Of a stretch of 64,000 nt of DNA, positions 8,163 through 16,589 are shown piece after piece (the stretch's first letter is position 1; each line of letters begins with the position of its first letter). The notes under the pieces are model-generated. The model ran no database searches. It was not told the origin of the DNA and saw only the letters and a program-made list of their open reading frames with translations. Origin of the DNA: Paractinoplanes pyxinae (GTDB lineage: Bacteria > Actinomycetota > Actinomycetes > Mycobacteriales > Micromonosporaceae); assembly GCF_026626335.1 (NCBI RefSeq), contig NZ_JAPNTZ010000008.1, positions 310,001 to 374,000 of the forward strand. The letters run 5' to 3'. The translations under genes were made by a program, and so were the position numbers.

Positions 8163-9347
8163 TCAGGCTTCGGTCGTACGCAATCGGCCTTGTCGTTGGG
8201 CGCGCATGCCGGCCAGCACCGTGGCGATCAGGATGAGCGTCACCAGGATCACCGACACCATGGGAGCCAGGAACTCCGGGATGCCCAGCAGCGCGACCAG
8301 CGGAATCACCGCGACCGGCCACGGCCAGGCCGACCGCCAGCGGCCCGACGTGCCCATCATGACCATCGCGACGCCGGCCAGATAGAGGGCCGTCCCGCCG
8401 TGCAACGCCCAGCGGGCGGTGTCGCCCAGATCGCCCGACGGGTGCGCGACGAACTGCTCGATGCCGACCGCCGCGATGGCCAGGCCGACGACGAGCGGCA
8501 GGTGACCGTAGATGTAGGCGTCGGCGACACCGGTCTCCGGGTCGTCCCCGTCCTCGACCAGTTCGCGTTTGCCGGCCGCTCCGCCGAGGTCGAAGTAGAT
8601 CCACCAGACGGCCGCGACGGCGACGAAGGCGAGGGCGGCCGACACCACCGAGGCGGCCACCCAGTGCTGCTCGTGCACGCCGACCGCGATCGAGCGCACC
8701 GACTCGCCCAGCACCAGGATCACGAACAGCGCGAACCGTTCCGGCAGGTGGTCGAGGTGCAGCGGGGTCTTGTCGCCGAGCCGGGTGGCCAGGATGGGGG
8801 CGGCCGCCTCGATCAGAATCCCGGCGCCCCACAGCACGTACCGGACCGTGCCGTCGACCGGCAGCGAAGCCGTCCACAGCAGGGCCGACGCGATCGCGCC
8901 GCCGATGTAGATGCCGATCGTGTGGCGCGCCTCGGGCACATGCCGCCACGCCCGTACGTAGAGAAGTAGCAGCAGAACGCGGGTGGCCAGGTAACACAGC
9001 GCGAACTCGGTGCCTTCACTGCCCGTGGCGCCCAAGGCCGCGGCCGCCATGCCGACCACGGCGCCCGTCGCGGCCAGCTTGGCCAGGCGGTAGAGCACGT
9101 CGTTGGTGTCGAACCGGTTCGCGTACAACGTGATCGTCACCCACGACCACCACGTCACGATGATCAGCCCGGCGAAGGTGAGGGTGCCGGTCAGGTTCAG
9201 ATGATCGGCGAACCCGGTGGCGAGCTGGTCGATGACCAGGACGTAGGCCAGATCGAAGAAGAGCTCCAGCCGGGACGCGCCACGGTCTTCCTTCGTACGC
9301 AGTCGGGGTGGCCGGATGAGCGGTGCGGGCCGATCGTCTGTTGTCAC
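8163..9347 (-). CDS. LtrA (low temperature requirement A) membrane protein
   Basis: The ~394-residue protein has many transmembrane segments and the LtrA signature RLELFFDLAYVLVIDQLA near the N-terminus, then FAGLIIVTWWSWVTITLYAN. I chose the GTG at 9347. An in-frame upstream ATG exists, but it lies inside a 13-bp hairpin that terminates the neighbouring gene. LtrA proteins have no settled biochemical function; the name comes from a Listeria cold-growth mutant. It converges on the MDR gene, with 5 bp between stops. Confidence 0.9.
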   Translation of the reverse strand: MTTDDRPAPLIRPPRLRTKEDRGASRLELFFDLAYVLVIDQLATGFADHLNLTGTLTFAGLIIVTWWSWVTITLYANRFDTNDVLYRLAKLAATGAVVGMAAAALGATGSEGTEFALCYLATRVLLLLLYVRAWRHVPEARHTIGIYIGGAIASALLWTASLPVDGTVRYVLWGAGILIEAAAPILATRLGDKTPLHLDHLPERFALFVILVLGESVRSIAVGVHEQHWVAASVVSAALAFVAVAAVWWIYFDLGGAAGKRELVEDGDDPETGVADAYIYGHLPLVVGLAIAAVGIEQFVAHPSGDLGDTARWALHGGTALYLAGVAMVMMGTSGRWRSAWPWPVAVIPLVALLGIPEFLAPMVSVILVTLILIATVLAGMRAQRQGRLRTTEA

Positions 9348-9369
9348 CGCCCGGCATTTCCCCGATAAG

Positions 9370-9408
9370 CGACGGGCCACACCCCCGAGAGCGGAGTGTG
9401 GCCCGTCG
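9370..9408 (-). terminator. Rho-independent-type hairpin
   Basis: CGACGGGCCACAC (9370-9382) pairs perfectly with 9396-9408 across a 13-base loop. It lies 10 bp after the stop of the secreted-protein gene at 9418. There is no T-tract, as is usual in high-GC actinobacteria. Confidence 0.75.
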
Positions 9409-9417
9409 TCGTGCCAA

Positions 9418-9837
9418 CTAGCGGCGGAAGATCACGTTGCCGAAGTTGAAGCGGTGGCCGCCGTTGTACCAACCGAAGTCGCCACCCCGGTAGCCGTTGT
9501 ACCAACCGCCGTACCAGTTGTGGTTGTCCCAGTTGTCGTTCCAGTCGTCGACGCGCAGGACGTAGCCGCGACGGCTGTGGCCGAAGCCGACCCGCTCGCA
9601 GTCGTAGTCGTCCCAGCGGTCACGCCACTCGCCGAGCCGGCCCACGCGCTCGCAGGCGCTGCGCGAGCGGAAGTAGCCGACAACCTCGTCGTCGTCGTAA
9701 CCGTAGTAGCCACCCTGGGCGCTCTGGGTGGCACCCTGAGCGGCGGCGGGAGCGGCCTGAGCCGGACCCGCGCCGATCGCGACGGCGGTGCCGAGGCCGA
9801 GGCCGGCGACAGCGAGGAGCCGAGTGATGCGGTTCAT
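9418..9837 (-). CDS. Secreted Gly/Tyr/Trp/Asn-rich small protein
   Basis: The 139-residue protein starts MNRITRLLAVAGLGLG, with a signal peptide cleaved near AQAAPAAA (~residue 28). The mature part has SRSACERVGRLGEWRDRWDDYDCERV with two cysteines, then a low-complexity tail built on W, Y, N, G and R (DWNDNWDNHNWYGGWYNGY). This composition suggests an extracellular, surface or wall-associated protein. A good AAAGGGG ribosome binding site precedes the ATG, and a strong terminator follows. It is a monocistronic gene of unknown function. Confidence 0.8.
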   Translation of the reverse strand: MNRITRLLAVAGLGLGTAVAIGAGPAQAAPAAAQGATQSAQGGYYGYDDDEVVGYFRSRSACERVGRLGEWRDRWDDYDCERVGFGHSRRGYVLRVDDWNDNWDNHNWYGGWYNGYRGGDFGWYNGGHRFNFGNVIFRR

Positions 9838-9959
9838 TGCAAACCCCTTTCGTCATGACGTCTTGCGAAATGAGTTGATCATCCCGGTCCGGTGCAGGAT
9901 GGGGGTTTCGCTTTTGGGTAACCCGTTAGTGTCACGGATAGTCGTCGAAAGGCAGGGAC

Positions 9960-10793
9960 ATGCAGCTGCACGTGGGCTGTGCGATGTGGACACACAAGGC
10001 CTGGCAGGGCACGGTGGTCGGCCCCGGGCAAGAGAAACTGCAGGCGTACGCGGGCTGGTGCAACGCCGTCGAAGGCAACACCACCTTTTACGCCACCCCG
10101 TCGCGTGAGACGGTGGCCGGCTGGGCCCGCCAGACGCCCGACGACTTCCGCTTCGTGCTGAAGCTGCCCCGCGTCGTCACCCACGACCAGCGCCTGACCG
10201 GCGGCGACGAGGCCCTGCGCGCCTTCCTCACCGCGATCGAGCCGCTGGGCCCGCGCGTGCACGCCCTGTGGATCCAGCTGCCGGCGTCGTTCGGCCCGGC
10301 CGACCTGCCCGCCCTGGCCGCCTTCCTGCGCCGCCGAGCGCAAGGCTTCCGCTACGCCGTCGAGGTCCGCCACCCTTCGTTCGCCACCGACCACACAGAC
10401 CTGGACGCGATCCTGACCGAGGCCGCCGCCGAACTGGTCCCCTTCGACACCAGCGTCATGTTCGCCACCCCACCCACCAGCGACGCCGAACGCGACGCCT
10501 GGCAGAAGAAACCCCGATTGCCCGTACGCCCTAAAGCCCTCACCAACCACCCGGTGATCCGCTACCTGGGCCGCGACGACCCCGGCCGCACGGTCGAGGG
10601 CTGGCAACGCTGGCTCCCGGTGGTGGCCCGCTGGCTGCGCGAAGGCCGCTCCCCCACGGTCTTCATCCACACCCCGGACAACACCGGCGCCCCCGCCCTG
10701 GCCCGCCAGTTCCACGCCGAGGTGGCCGCCCTGGTGCCCGGCCTCGACCCCCTCCCCGAACCCGAGCCGGTCGGCCCGCTGACGCTGTTCTGA
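9960..10793 (+). CDS. DUF72 (YecE-like) TIM-barrel protein
   Basis: The 277-residue protein has the DUF72 hallmarks: an N-terminal HVGCAMWTHKAW strand, NAVEGNTTFYATPSRETVAGW, the DDFRFVLKLPRVVTHD strand, and a VEVRHPSF motif in the middle. The fold is TIM-barrel-like and the biochemical role is not established. It is divergent from the secreted-protein gene, with ~120 bp of shared upstream DNA. Confidence 0.9.
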   Translation: MQLHVGCAMWTHKAWQGTVVGPGQEKLQAYAGWCNAVEGNTTFYATPSRETVAGWARQTPDDFRFVLKLPRVVTHDQRLTGGDEALRAFLTAIEPLGPRVHALWIQLPASFGPADLPALAAFLRRRAQGFRYAVEVRHPSFATDHTDLDAILTEAAAELVPFDTSVMFATPPTSDAERDAWQKKPRLPVRPKALTNHPVIRYLGRDDPGRTVEGWQRWLPVVARWLREGRSPTVFIHTPDNTGAPALARQFHAEVAALVPGLDPLPEPEPVGPLTLF

Positions 10794-10865
10794 GGAACCG
10801 GCGCACGGATCGGTGTGGTTGGATTTGTGGATGCAGCTCCGCAGATCCCCGCGCGGGAGGCGCCG

Positions 10866-11264
10866 GTGAGCCGGGGTGGTAGGTGGCTGGCCGCCGGCCT
10901 GGTCGTGCTGGGGGTGGTCCTGCTCGTCGACCGCACGGTGCCCGCACTCGGCAGGCCGGTGACGTGGGACCCGGCCGAACATCCGCTCCTGCAGCTGAAG
11001 ACGGTCATCGGCGGTTGCGAGCTGACCATTCTGCCGCCGCCGGCCCGCACCGACGACGACCCGGCGCCCCGGCTCGAGATCGTGGCTTTCCTGGCCGGCG
11101 TCGACGTCGTCGTCCCCCGCGGGATCAGGGTGCATGTCGACAGCCGCGGCTTCGGTGGGCGGGAGCAGGTGCTGGCGGACGAGTCGCGGCGACCGGCCGA
11201 CACGGACCTCACCATCGTGGTGTTGTCGGCGTTCGCGTCGCTGCGGGTCAAGACGCCGGTTTAG
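10866..11264 (+). CDS. Membrane-anchored protein with LiaF-like C-terminal domain
   Basis: The ~132-residue protein starts at a GTG following GGGAGG; a GTG or ATG start further upstream is also open. One transmembrane helix (WLAAGLVVLGVVLLVDRTVPAL) is followed by an exported beta-rich domain (LKTVIGGCELTILPP...FLAGVDVVVPRGIRVHV). The repeated beta pattern resembles the cell-wall-stress LiaF/DUF1707-linked fold. It overlaps the tail of the convergent membrane-protein gene by 4 bp. Function unassigned. Confidence 0.6.
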   Translation: MSRGGRWLAAGLVVLGVVLLVDRTVPALGRPVTWDPAEHPLLQLKTVIGGCELTILPPPARTDDDPAPRLEIVAFLAGVDVVVPRGIRVHVDSRGFGGREQVLADESRRPADTDLTIVVLSAFASLRVKTPV

Positions 11265-12208
11265 GGCTGGTCGCGGCGCAGCGCCTGCAGGTAGACGGCG
11301 ATGTCACTGTTGGCCGGGGCGTAGCGGACACCGGCTCGTTTCTCGCCGGCCCAGAGCAGACTGAGCTGGTCGTTGATCGTCCGCTCGCCCGCGGTGTCGG
11401 CCGGCATGTCGACGCGCATCTCCTGCAGCAGGCGGAGCCGGTAGACGTCGATGGCCGCGGTGACCGCGACACCGAAGTTGCCGGCGGCGGCCAATGCCGA
11501 TCGGTAGGCCACCATCGCTCCGGCCAGCATGGCCAGCGGAACGAGCCACCACAGCGGATGGGTGGCCAGCAGGACGGCGGCGGCGGCCGCGCTGAGTATG
11601 AGGGTCAGGCACAGTCGGCTGGCGGTGTCGAGCTGGTTGCGGGTTCGGGCCACGTAGCTCAGGACGGCGTCGGGCAGCACGTAGTAGAGCCGTGGCCACA
11701 GCACGATCGCCTGCAGTCCATAAGCGCGACCGGCGCGCTCCTCGAAAGCGCGTAACCGGTTCCCGAGCGCGGTCGGCAACAGAGCACCGCTGCTAGGGAA
11801 GTTCAGCAGTTCCGCGTCGATGTCGGCGGAGGGGATGCTCCTCGCTTGGGCCACGTCGGTAAGGAGCTTCAGCCGTTCCAGCTTCCTCCGCTGCACCCAG
11901 CGGCCCAGGTCGGCTGCCCGCCGGAGCGGACCCCAGGCCGACCAGTAGCCCTCCAGCAACCGGATGGAGGCCAGCTCCAGCGGCTCCAGCAGGACGGCGC
12001 CAACCGCGACAAGTCCTACAGCAGCAGCAGCACCGGCCCAGCCGAAGCGCCGGGCACTTTCCAGGAGGTGATTGAAGGCGGGAGCTTCCTGCGGAGCGCC
12101 GCTCAGCAGAAGAACGCCGACCGTGCAGACGAACAGCGCCGCCGGCAGAGCGTTGACCAGCTTGAATCGGGCCGGCACTTCGTTGAGAGCATCGACCGGC
12201 GAGTCCAC
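11261..12208 (-). CDS. Multi-pass membrane protein of unknown function
   Basis: The ~315-residue protein has two N-terminal hydrophobic spans (LVNALPAALFVCTVGVLLLSG; WAGAAAAVGLVAVGAVLLEP). A soluble middle region is rich in charged helices (LGRWVQRRKLERLKLLTDVAQ; GNRLRAFEERAGRAYGLQA). Two further spans lie at ~220-255. The GTG at 12208 has AGGGAG five bases upstream; another GTG nine codons earlier lacks one. No family recognised. A short reading frame upstream with a good ribosome binding site is listed under rejected items. Confidence 0.6.
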   Translation of the reverse strand: MDSPVDALNEVPARFKLVNALPAALFVCTVGVLLLSGAPQEAPAFNHLLESARRFGWAGAAAAVGLVAVGAVLLEPLELASIRLLEGYWSAWGPLRRAADLGRWVQRRKLERLKLLTDVAQARSIPSADIDAELLNFPSSGALLPTALGNRLRAFEERAGRAYGLQAIVLWPRLYYVLPDAVLSYVARTRNQLDTASRLCLTLILSAAAAAVLLATHPLWWLVPLAMLAGAMVAYRSALAAAGNFGVAVTAAIDVYRLRLLQEMRVDMPADTAGERTINDQLSLLWAGEKRAGVRYAPANSDIAVYLQALRRDQP

Positions 12209-12403
12209 TACTGCTCCCTGCGGTGCGCCTCGCACTCGAGCGCCCGGGAAGCTGGCCTTCCGCGAACCACAGCGCGACAGCGCCCAGACCTAACAGAAGG
12301 GTGCGCATCGGCAGCTCCCTCCCACGTGGTGCCGGCGCCACGCTACGGCGCGCTTGGACAGCTCTCGCGGCTGTCTCAAAACCCACCGCAGCTGAAACAC
12401 GGA

Positions 12404-12433
12404 AAGCCCGGCACCCACCAGGATGCCGGGCTT
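12404..12433 (-). terminator. Terminator of the polyamine operon
   Basis: AAGCCCGGCA (12404-12413) pairs perfectly with TGCCGGGCTT (12424-12433) across a 10-base loop. It lies 13 bp after the stop of the last minus-strand aminotransferase gene. Only a short T-rich tail follows. Confidence 0.8.
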
Positions 12434-12445
12434 CTCGCGTCGTTG

Positions 12446-13828
12446 CTAGAGGCGGTTGGAGGCCTCGGTGAGGACCGAGCGCAGGATCTGCTCGATCTCG
12501 ATGAACTGCTGCTCGCCCGCGATCAGGGGCGGGGCGAGCTGGATGACCGGGTCGCCGCGGTCGTCGGCTCGGCAGTAGAGGCCGGCCTCGAACAGGGCGC
12601 TGGAGAGGAAGCCGCGCAGCAGGCGCTCGGACTCCTCCTCGTTGAAGGTTTCCTTGGTGGCCTTGTCCTTAACGAGCTCGAGGCCGAAGAAGTAGCCGTC
12701 GCCGCGGACGTCGCCCACGATCGGGAGGTCTTCCAGCCGGGAGAGGTACGAGCGGAACAGGTCGCTGTTGTCCCGCACGTGCTTGTTGAGGTCTTCCCGT
12801 TCCATGATGTCGAGGTTGGCCAGGGCCACCGCGGAGCCGACCGGGTGGCCGCCGTAGGTGATGCCGTGGGCGAACCAGTTGGTGCCCTCGAGGAACGGCT
12901 CGGCCAGGCGCTCCGACGCGATCATCGCCCCCAGGGGAACGTACCCGCTGGTCAGGCCCTTGGCGACGGTGATGATGTCGGGGGTGTAGCCGTAGCGCTG
13001 GCCGCCGAAGTACTCGCCGAGGCGGCCGAAGCCGCTGATCACGTCGTCCGAGACCATCAGCACGTCGTAGCGGTCGCAGATCTCGCGTACGCGCTGGAAG
13101 TAGCCGGGCGGGGGCGGGAAGCAGCCGCCCGCGTTCTGCACCGGCTCGAGGAAGACCGCGGCCACCGTGTCGGGGCCCTCGAACTCGATGGCCTCGGCGA
13201 TGCGGTCGGCCGCCCAGACACCGAACTCTTCGAGCGACTGCGACTCGTCGGGGCGCCGGTAGTAGTTGGTGTTGGGCACCCGGAACGTCGACGGGACCAG
13301 CGGCTCGAAGTCCTGCTTGAGGGCGGGGATGCCGGTGATCGACAGGGCGCCCATCGAGGTGCCGTGGTAGGCGATCGAGCGCGACAGCACCTTGGTCTTG
13401 GTCGGCTTGCCGGTGCGCTTGAAGTACGAGCGGGCCAGCTTCCAGGCCGACTCGACGGCCTCGGAGCCGCCGGTGGTGAAGAAGACCCGGTTGAGGTCGC
13501 CCGGGGTGAGGTCGGCCAGGCGGTCGGCCAGCTCGACGGCCTTGGGGTGGGCGTACGACCAGATCGGGAAGTATGCGAGCTCACCGGCCTGCTTGGCGGC
13601 GGCTTCGGCCAGCTCTTGCCGGCCGTGGCCGGTCTGCACCACGAACAGCGCGGACAGGCCGTCGAGGTAGCGCCGGCCGGTGGAGTCCCAGATGTAGCAG
13701 CCGTCGCCGCGGACGATCATCGGGATGTCGGCCTTCTTGTAGGACGACAGCCGGGTGAAGTGCATCCACAGGTGGTCGCGGGCGTCGCCGGACAGCTTTT
13801 CGTAGTCGGGTGACTGGAGGTCGCTCAA
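12446..13828 (-). CDS. Class III aminotransferase, putrescine/diamine type
   Basis: The 460-residue PLP enzyme has the subgroup III layout. LDGLSALFVVQTGHGRQELA precedes the cofactor-phosphate loop TTGGSEAVESAWKLAR, followed by YHGTSMGALS, EPVQNAGGCFPPP and MVSDDVISGFGR; the Schiff-base lysine lies in TVAKGLTSGYVPLGA. It most resembles the SpuC-type putrescine- or omega-amino acid-pyruvate aminotransferases. It would take putrescine or a related diamine to an aminoaldehyde. As last gene of the polyamine operon, 15 bp after gabT, its context agrees with this; exact substrate not provable. Confidence 0.85.
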   Translation of the reverse strand: MSDLQSPDYEKLSGDARDHLWMHFTRLSSYKKADIPMIVRGDGCYIWDSTGRRYLDGLSALFVVQTGHGRQELAEAAAKQAGELAYFPIWSYAHPKAVELADRLADLTPGDLNRVFFTTGGSEAVESAWKLARSYFKRTGKPTKTKVLSRSIAYHGTSMGALSITGIPALKQDFEPLVPSTFRVPNTNYYRRPDESQSLEEFGVWAADRIAEAIEFEGPDTVAAVFLEPVQNAGGCFPPPPGYFQRVREICDRYDVLMVSDDVISGFGRLGEYFGGQRYGYTPDIITVAKGLTSGYVPLGAMIASERLAEPFLEGTNWFAHGITYGGHPVGSAVALANLDIMEREDLNKHVRDNSDLFRSYLSRLEDLPIVGDVRGDGYFFGLELVKDKATKETFNEEESERLLRGFLSSALFEAGLYCRADDRGDPVIQLAPPLIAGEQQFIEIEQILRSVLTEASNRL

Positions 13829-13843
13829 GGGGGGCTCCGAACT

Positions 13844-15136
13844 TCAGATGGAAGAGAAGGCTTGTTCGAGGAGGCTGAGGCCGCGATCCAGCTCGTCGTC
13901 CGAGATGATCAGCGGCGGCAGCAGACGGATCACGTTGCCGTAGGTTCCGCAGGTGAGCAGCAGCAGACCCAGCTCGTGCGCCGCCTTGGCCACCGCGCCG
14001 GTCAGCACGGGGTCGGGCGCCGGGCCGGCCGCGCTGTCTTCGCCGGGTATCACGACCTCGACGGCCAGCATCGCGCCGCGGCCCCGGACCTCGCCGATCG
14101 CCGGGTGCTTGGCCGCCAGCGCCTCGAGCCGGGGCCGGGCCACCGATTCGATGTGGCGGGCGGCCGCGGCCAGGTCGAGCTCCCGCATCGTCTCGATGGA
14201 GGCGAGCGCGGCGGCGCAGGCGATCGGATTTCCCCCGTACGTTCCCCCGAGCCCGCCGGGGTGGACGGAGTCCATGATCTCGGCGCGGCCGGTCACCGCG
14301 GCCAACGGCAGCCCGCCGGCGATGCCCTTGGCCGTGGTGATCAGATCCGGCTCGACACCCTCATGGGAAGAGGCGAACCACTCCCCCGTGCGGCAGAAGC
14401 CGGTCTGGATCTCGTCGGCGATGAACACCGCGCCGGCCGCCTTGCTCCAGGCCGCGAGGGCCGGCAGGAAGCCCTCGGCCGGCACGACGAAGCCGCCCTC
14501 ACCCTGGATGGGCTCGATCAGCACGGCGGCGACGTTGGACGCGCCGACCGTCTTCTCGATCTGGCCGATGGCGTACGCGGCCGCGTCCGCCCCGCCGCGG
14601 CCGTCGCGCAGCGGGTACGACATCGGGACGCGGTAGATCTCGCCCGCGAACGGGCCGAAGCCCTGCTTGTACGGCATGACCTTGGCCGTGAGCGCCATCG
14701 TCAGGTTGGTGCGCCCGTGGTACGCGTGGTCGAACACGACGACGGCCGGGCGCCCGGTGGCGTGCCGGGCGATCTTGACCGCGTTCTCGACCGCCTCGGC
14801 GCCGGAGTTGAACAGCGCCGACCGCTTCTCGAAGTCGCCCGGGGTGAGCTCGGCCAGCTGCTCGCACACGGCCACGTACTGCTCGTACGGGGCGATCATG
14901 AAGCAGGTGTGGGTGAACCGCTCGACCTGCGCCTTCACCGCCTCGACGACCTTGGGGGCGGCGTTGCCGACGTTGGTGACGGCGATGCCGGCGGCGAAGT
15001 CGATCCACTCGCGGCCGTCCACATCGGTCATCGTGCCGCCGCCGGCGGTGCTCACGTAGGACGGGATCATGCTGCTGACCCCGCGCGCGACGGCCGCGGA
15101 CCGACGCTGGTGCAACTCGGCCGACGAGGCCATCAC
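13844..15136 (-). CDS. gabT: 4-aminobutyrate aminotransferase (GABA-T)
   Basis: The 430-residue class III enzyme has WIDFAAGIAVTNVGNAAPKV, SGAEAVENAVKIARHATGRP, YHGRTNLTMALTAKVMPYK, EPIQGEGGFVVP and the PLP lysine in TTAKGIAGGLPLAAV. These match bacterial GabT and PuuE. It would transfer the amino group of GABA to 2-oxoglutarate, giving succinate semialdehyde. This is the step after aminobutyraldehyde oxidation by the dehydrogenase at 20758. GAAGGAG precedes the ATG. The 88-bp gap to the oxidase gene upstream may hold an internal promoter. A succinate semialdehyde dehydrogenase is not seen in the window. Confidence 0.88.
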   Translation of the reverse strand: MMASSAELHQRRSAAVARGVSSMIPSYVSTAGGGTMTDVDGREWIDFAAGIAVTNVGNAAPKVVEAVKAQVERFTHTCFMIAPYEQYVAVCEQLAELTPGDFEKRSALFNSGAEAVENAVKIARHATGRPAVVVFDHAYHGRTNLTMALTAKVMPYKQGFGPFAGEIYRVPMSYPLRDGRGGADAAAYAIGQIEKTVGASNVAAVLIEPIQGEGGFVVPAEGFLPALAAWSKAAGAVFIADEIQTGFCRTGEWFASSHEGVEPDLITTAKGIAGGLPLAAVTGRAEIMDSVHPGGLGGTYGGNPIACAAALASIETMRELDLAAAARHIESVARPRLEALAAKHPAIGEVRGRGAMLAVEVVIPGEDSAAGPAPDPVLTGAVAKAAHELGLLLLTCGTYGNVIRLLPPLIISDDELDRGLSLLEQAFSSI

Positions 15137-15224
15137 TCAACTCCTTCAAGCTTCAGGACCCGATCATTTCACTGATTCCGTCGCGCGCAAGAGTGCGGAC
15201 AACTATTTCCGTATTGCGTGCGCT

Positions 15225-16583
15225 TCAGGAGTCGAAGCCCAGGCCGACCTTGTCGAGCGTGCGCAGCCACACGTTGCGGCGGCCGTCGTTACGGTCCGCT
15301 TGCGCGATGGACCAGCGGGTCAGCTGGATGACGCCGGAGCGCACCGGCTCGGGCGGGAAAGGCACCGGCTTCGTACGCACCATCTTGAGCGCGGTGCGTT
15401 CGGTGCGTTCGCCGGAGAGCAGATCGAGCATCACGTTGGCCCCGAAGCGGGTCGCGCCGACGCCGAGTCCGGTGTAGCCGACCGCGTACGCCAGCCGGCC
15501 GCCGTGGGCCGTGCCGAAGAAGCTGCTGAACCGGCTGCAGGTGTCGATCACCCCGCCCCATTTGTGGGTGAAGCGCAGGCCTTCGAGCTGCGGGAACGTC
15601 TCGGCGAAGTGGTCGGCCAGCACGGCGAAGGTGGCCTCGCGCTGGTCGTGCGAGGGATCGATCCGCCCGCCGTTGTAGTAGACGGCGTCGTAGCCGCCCC
15701 ACAGGATGCGATTGTCCGAAGTGAGCCGGTAGTAGTGGAATTGGTTGCCGGCGTCGCCGATGCCTTGGCGGTTCCCCCAGCCGATCGAGGCCAGCTGGTC
15801 CGTGGACAACGGCTCGGTCATGAGGACGTAGTCGTACACGGGAACCACGAAGTGACCCAGCCGCCGTAGCAATTTGCCGTGCGCGCCGGTGGCCAGCGCG
15901 ACCTGGGCCGCGTCGATCCGCCCGCGCCACGTGTGCAGGCGCAGGCCGGCGCCGTGCGGCTTGATCCGCTCGACCGGGGACTGCTCGTAGAAGCGCACGC
16001 CCAGCGACAGGCACGCCTCGCGCAGGCCCCAGACCAGGCGGGCCGGGTCGACCATGGCACAGCCGTCGCGGTCCCAGACGCCGCCCAGGTACGTGGGTGA
16101 GTCGACCTCGGCCCGGATCTGATCACGATCGAGGAACCCGGGGCTCTCCTTCAACGAGCGGAGCTGCCACTCGGCCGTCGCGACCGACAACTCGCCCGTA
16201 CGGGAAAAATCGCAATCGATGCCGTAGCGCGCGACAGTCGCCTCGATCTGGTCCAGGTTGTCCAGACCCATCTTGACCAGGCGCGGCATCTCGGCCGGGA
16301 AGCGGCTCAGGCCGTTCTCGTAGCCGTGGGTGAGTGAGGCGGCGCAGAAGCCGCCGTTGCGACCGGAAGCGGCCCAGCCCGCCGTGCCTGCCTCGATCAC
16401 CACCACGTCGCGGGCGGGGTCGCGCTCCTTGGCCATCAGAGCTGTCCACAGTCCGCTGTAGCCGGCGCCGATCACCGCAAGATCCGCGGAGTCGACGCCG
16501 TCGAGCGGGGCGGCGGGAGCCGGAGCCCCCGCCTGGGTCAGCCAGTAGGGTTCAGAAACAGCATCCTTCAGCGAAGAACGCAC
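15225..16583 (-). CDS. FAD-dependent oxidoreductase, PuuB-like (gamma-glutamylputrescine oxidase family)
   Basis: The 452-residue DAO-family flavoprotein has an N-terminal FAD-binding dinucleotide motif (VIGAGYSGLWTALMAKERD), then WAASGRNGGFCAASLTHGYE, and ends with GYTGLGVGATRFGANVMLDLL. The AASGRNGG pattern is typical of gamma-glutamylputrescine oxidase and related amine oxidoreductases. It lies 6 bp after the potC gene. If it follows the Puu route it needs gamma-glutamylated putrescine, but no PuuA-like synthetase is in the window; actinobacterial GlnA-like enzymes elsewhere could supply it. A direct amine substrate is also possible. Confidence 0.83.
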   Translation of the reverse strand: MRSSLKDAVSEPYWLTQAGAPAPAAPLDGVDSADLAVIGAGYSGLWTALMAKERDPARDVVVIEAGTAGWAASGRNGGFCAASLTHGYENGLSRFPAEMPRLVKMGLDNLDQIEATVARYGIDCDFSRTGELSVATAEWQLRSLKESPGFLDRDQIRAEVDSPTYLGGVWDRDGCAMVDPARLVWGLREACLSLGVRFYEQSPVERIKPHGAGLRLHTWRGRIDAAQVALATGAHGKLLRRLGHFVVPVYDYVLMTEPLSTDQLASIGWGNRQGIGDAGNQFHYYRLTSDNRILWGGYDAVYYNGGRIDPSHDQREATFAVLADHFAETFPQLEGLRFTHKWGGVIDTCSRFSSFFGTAHGGRLAYAVGYTGLGVGATRFGANVMLDLLSGERTERTALKMVRTKPVPFPPEPVRSGVIQLTRWSIAQADRNDGRRNVWLRTLDKVGLGFDS

Positions 16584-16589
16584 GAGTTA

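Noticed and set aside
11793..12308. Possible short gene starting MRTLLLGLGAVALWFAEGQL with a good ribosome binding site (GGGAGGGAG)
   Set aside because: The hydrophobic start is attractive, but after ~25 residues the frame runs as an unlikely shadow of the membrane-protein gene. It may be a leader peptide or mark a frameshift; not supported enough to call.
11846..13813. Long plus-strand open frame opposite the membrane-protein gene and aminotransferase
   Set aside because: It is antisense to clear class III aminotransferase and membrane-protein genes; its composition is that of reverse-strand GC bias.
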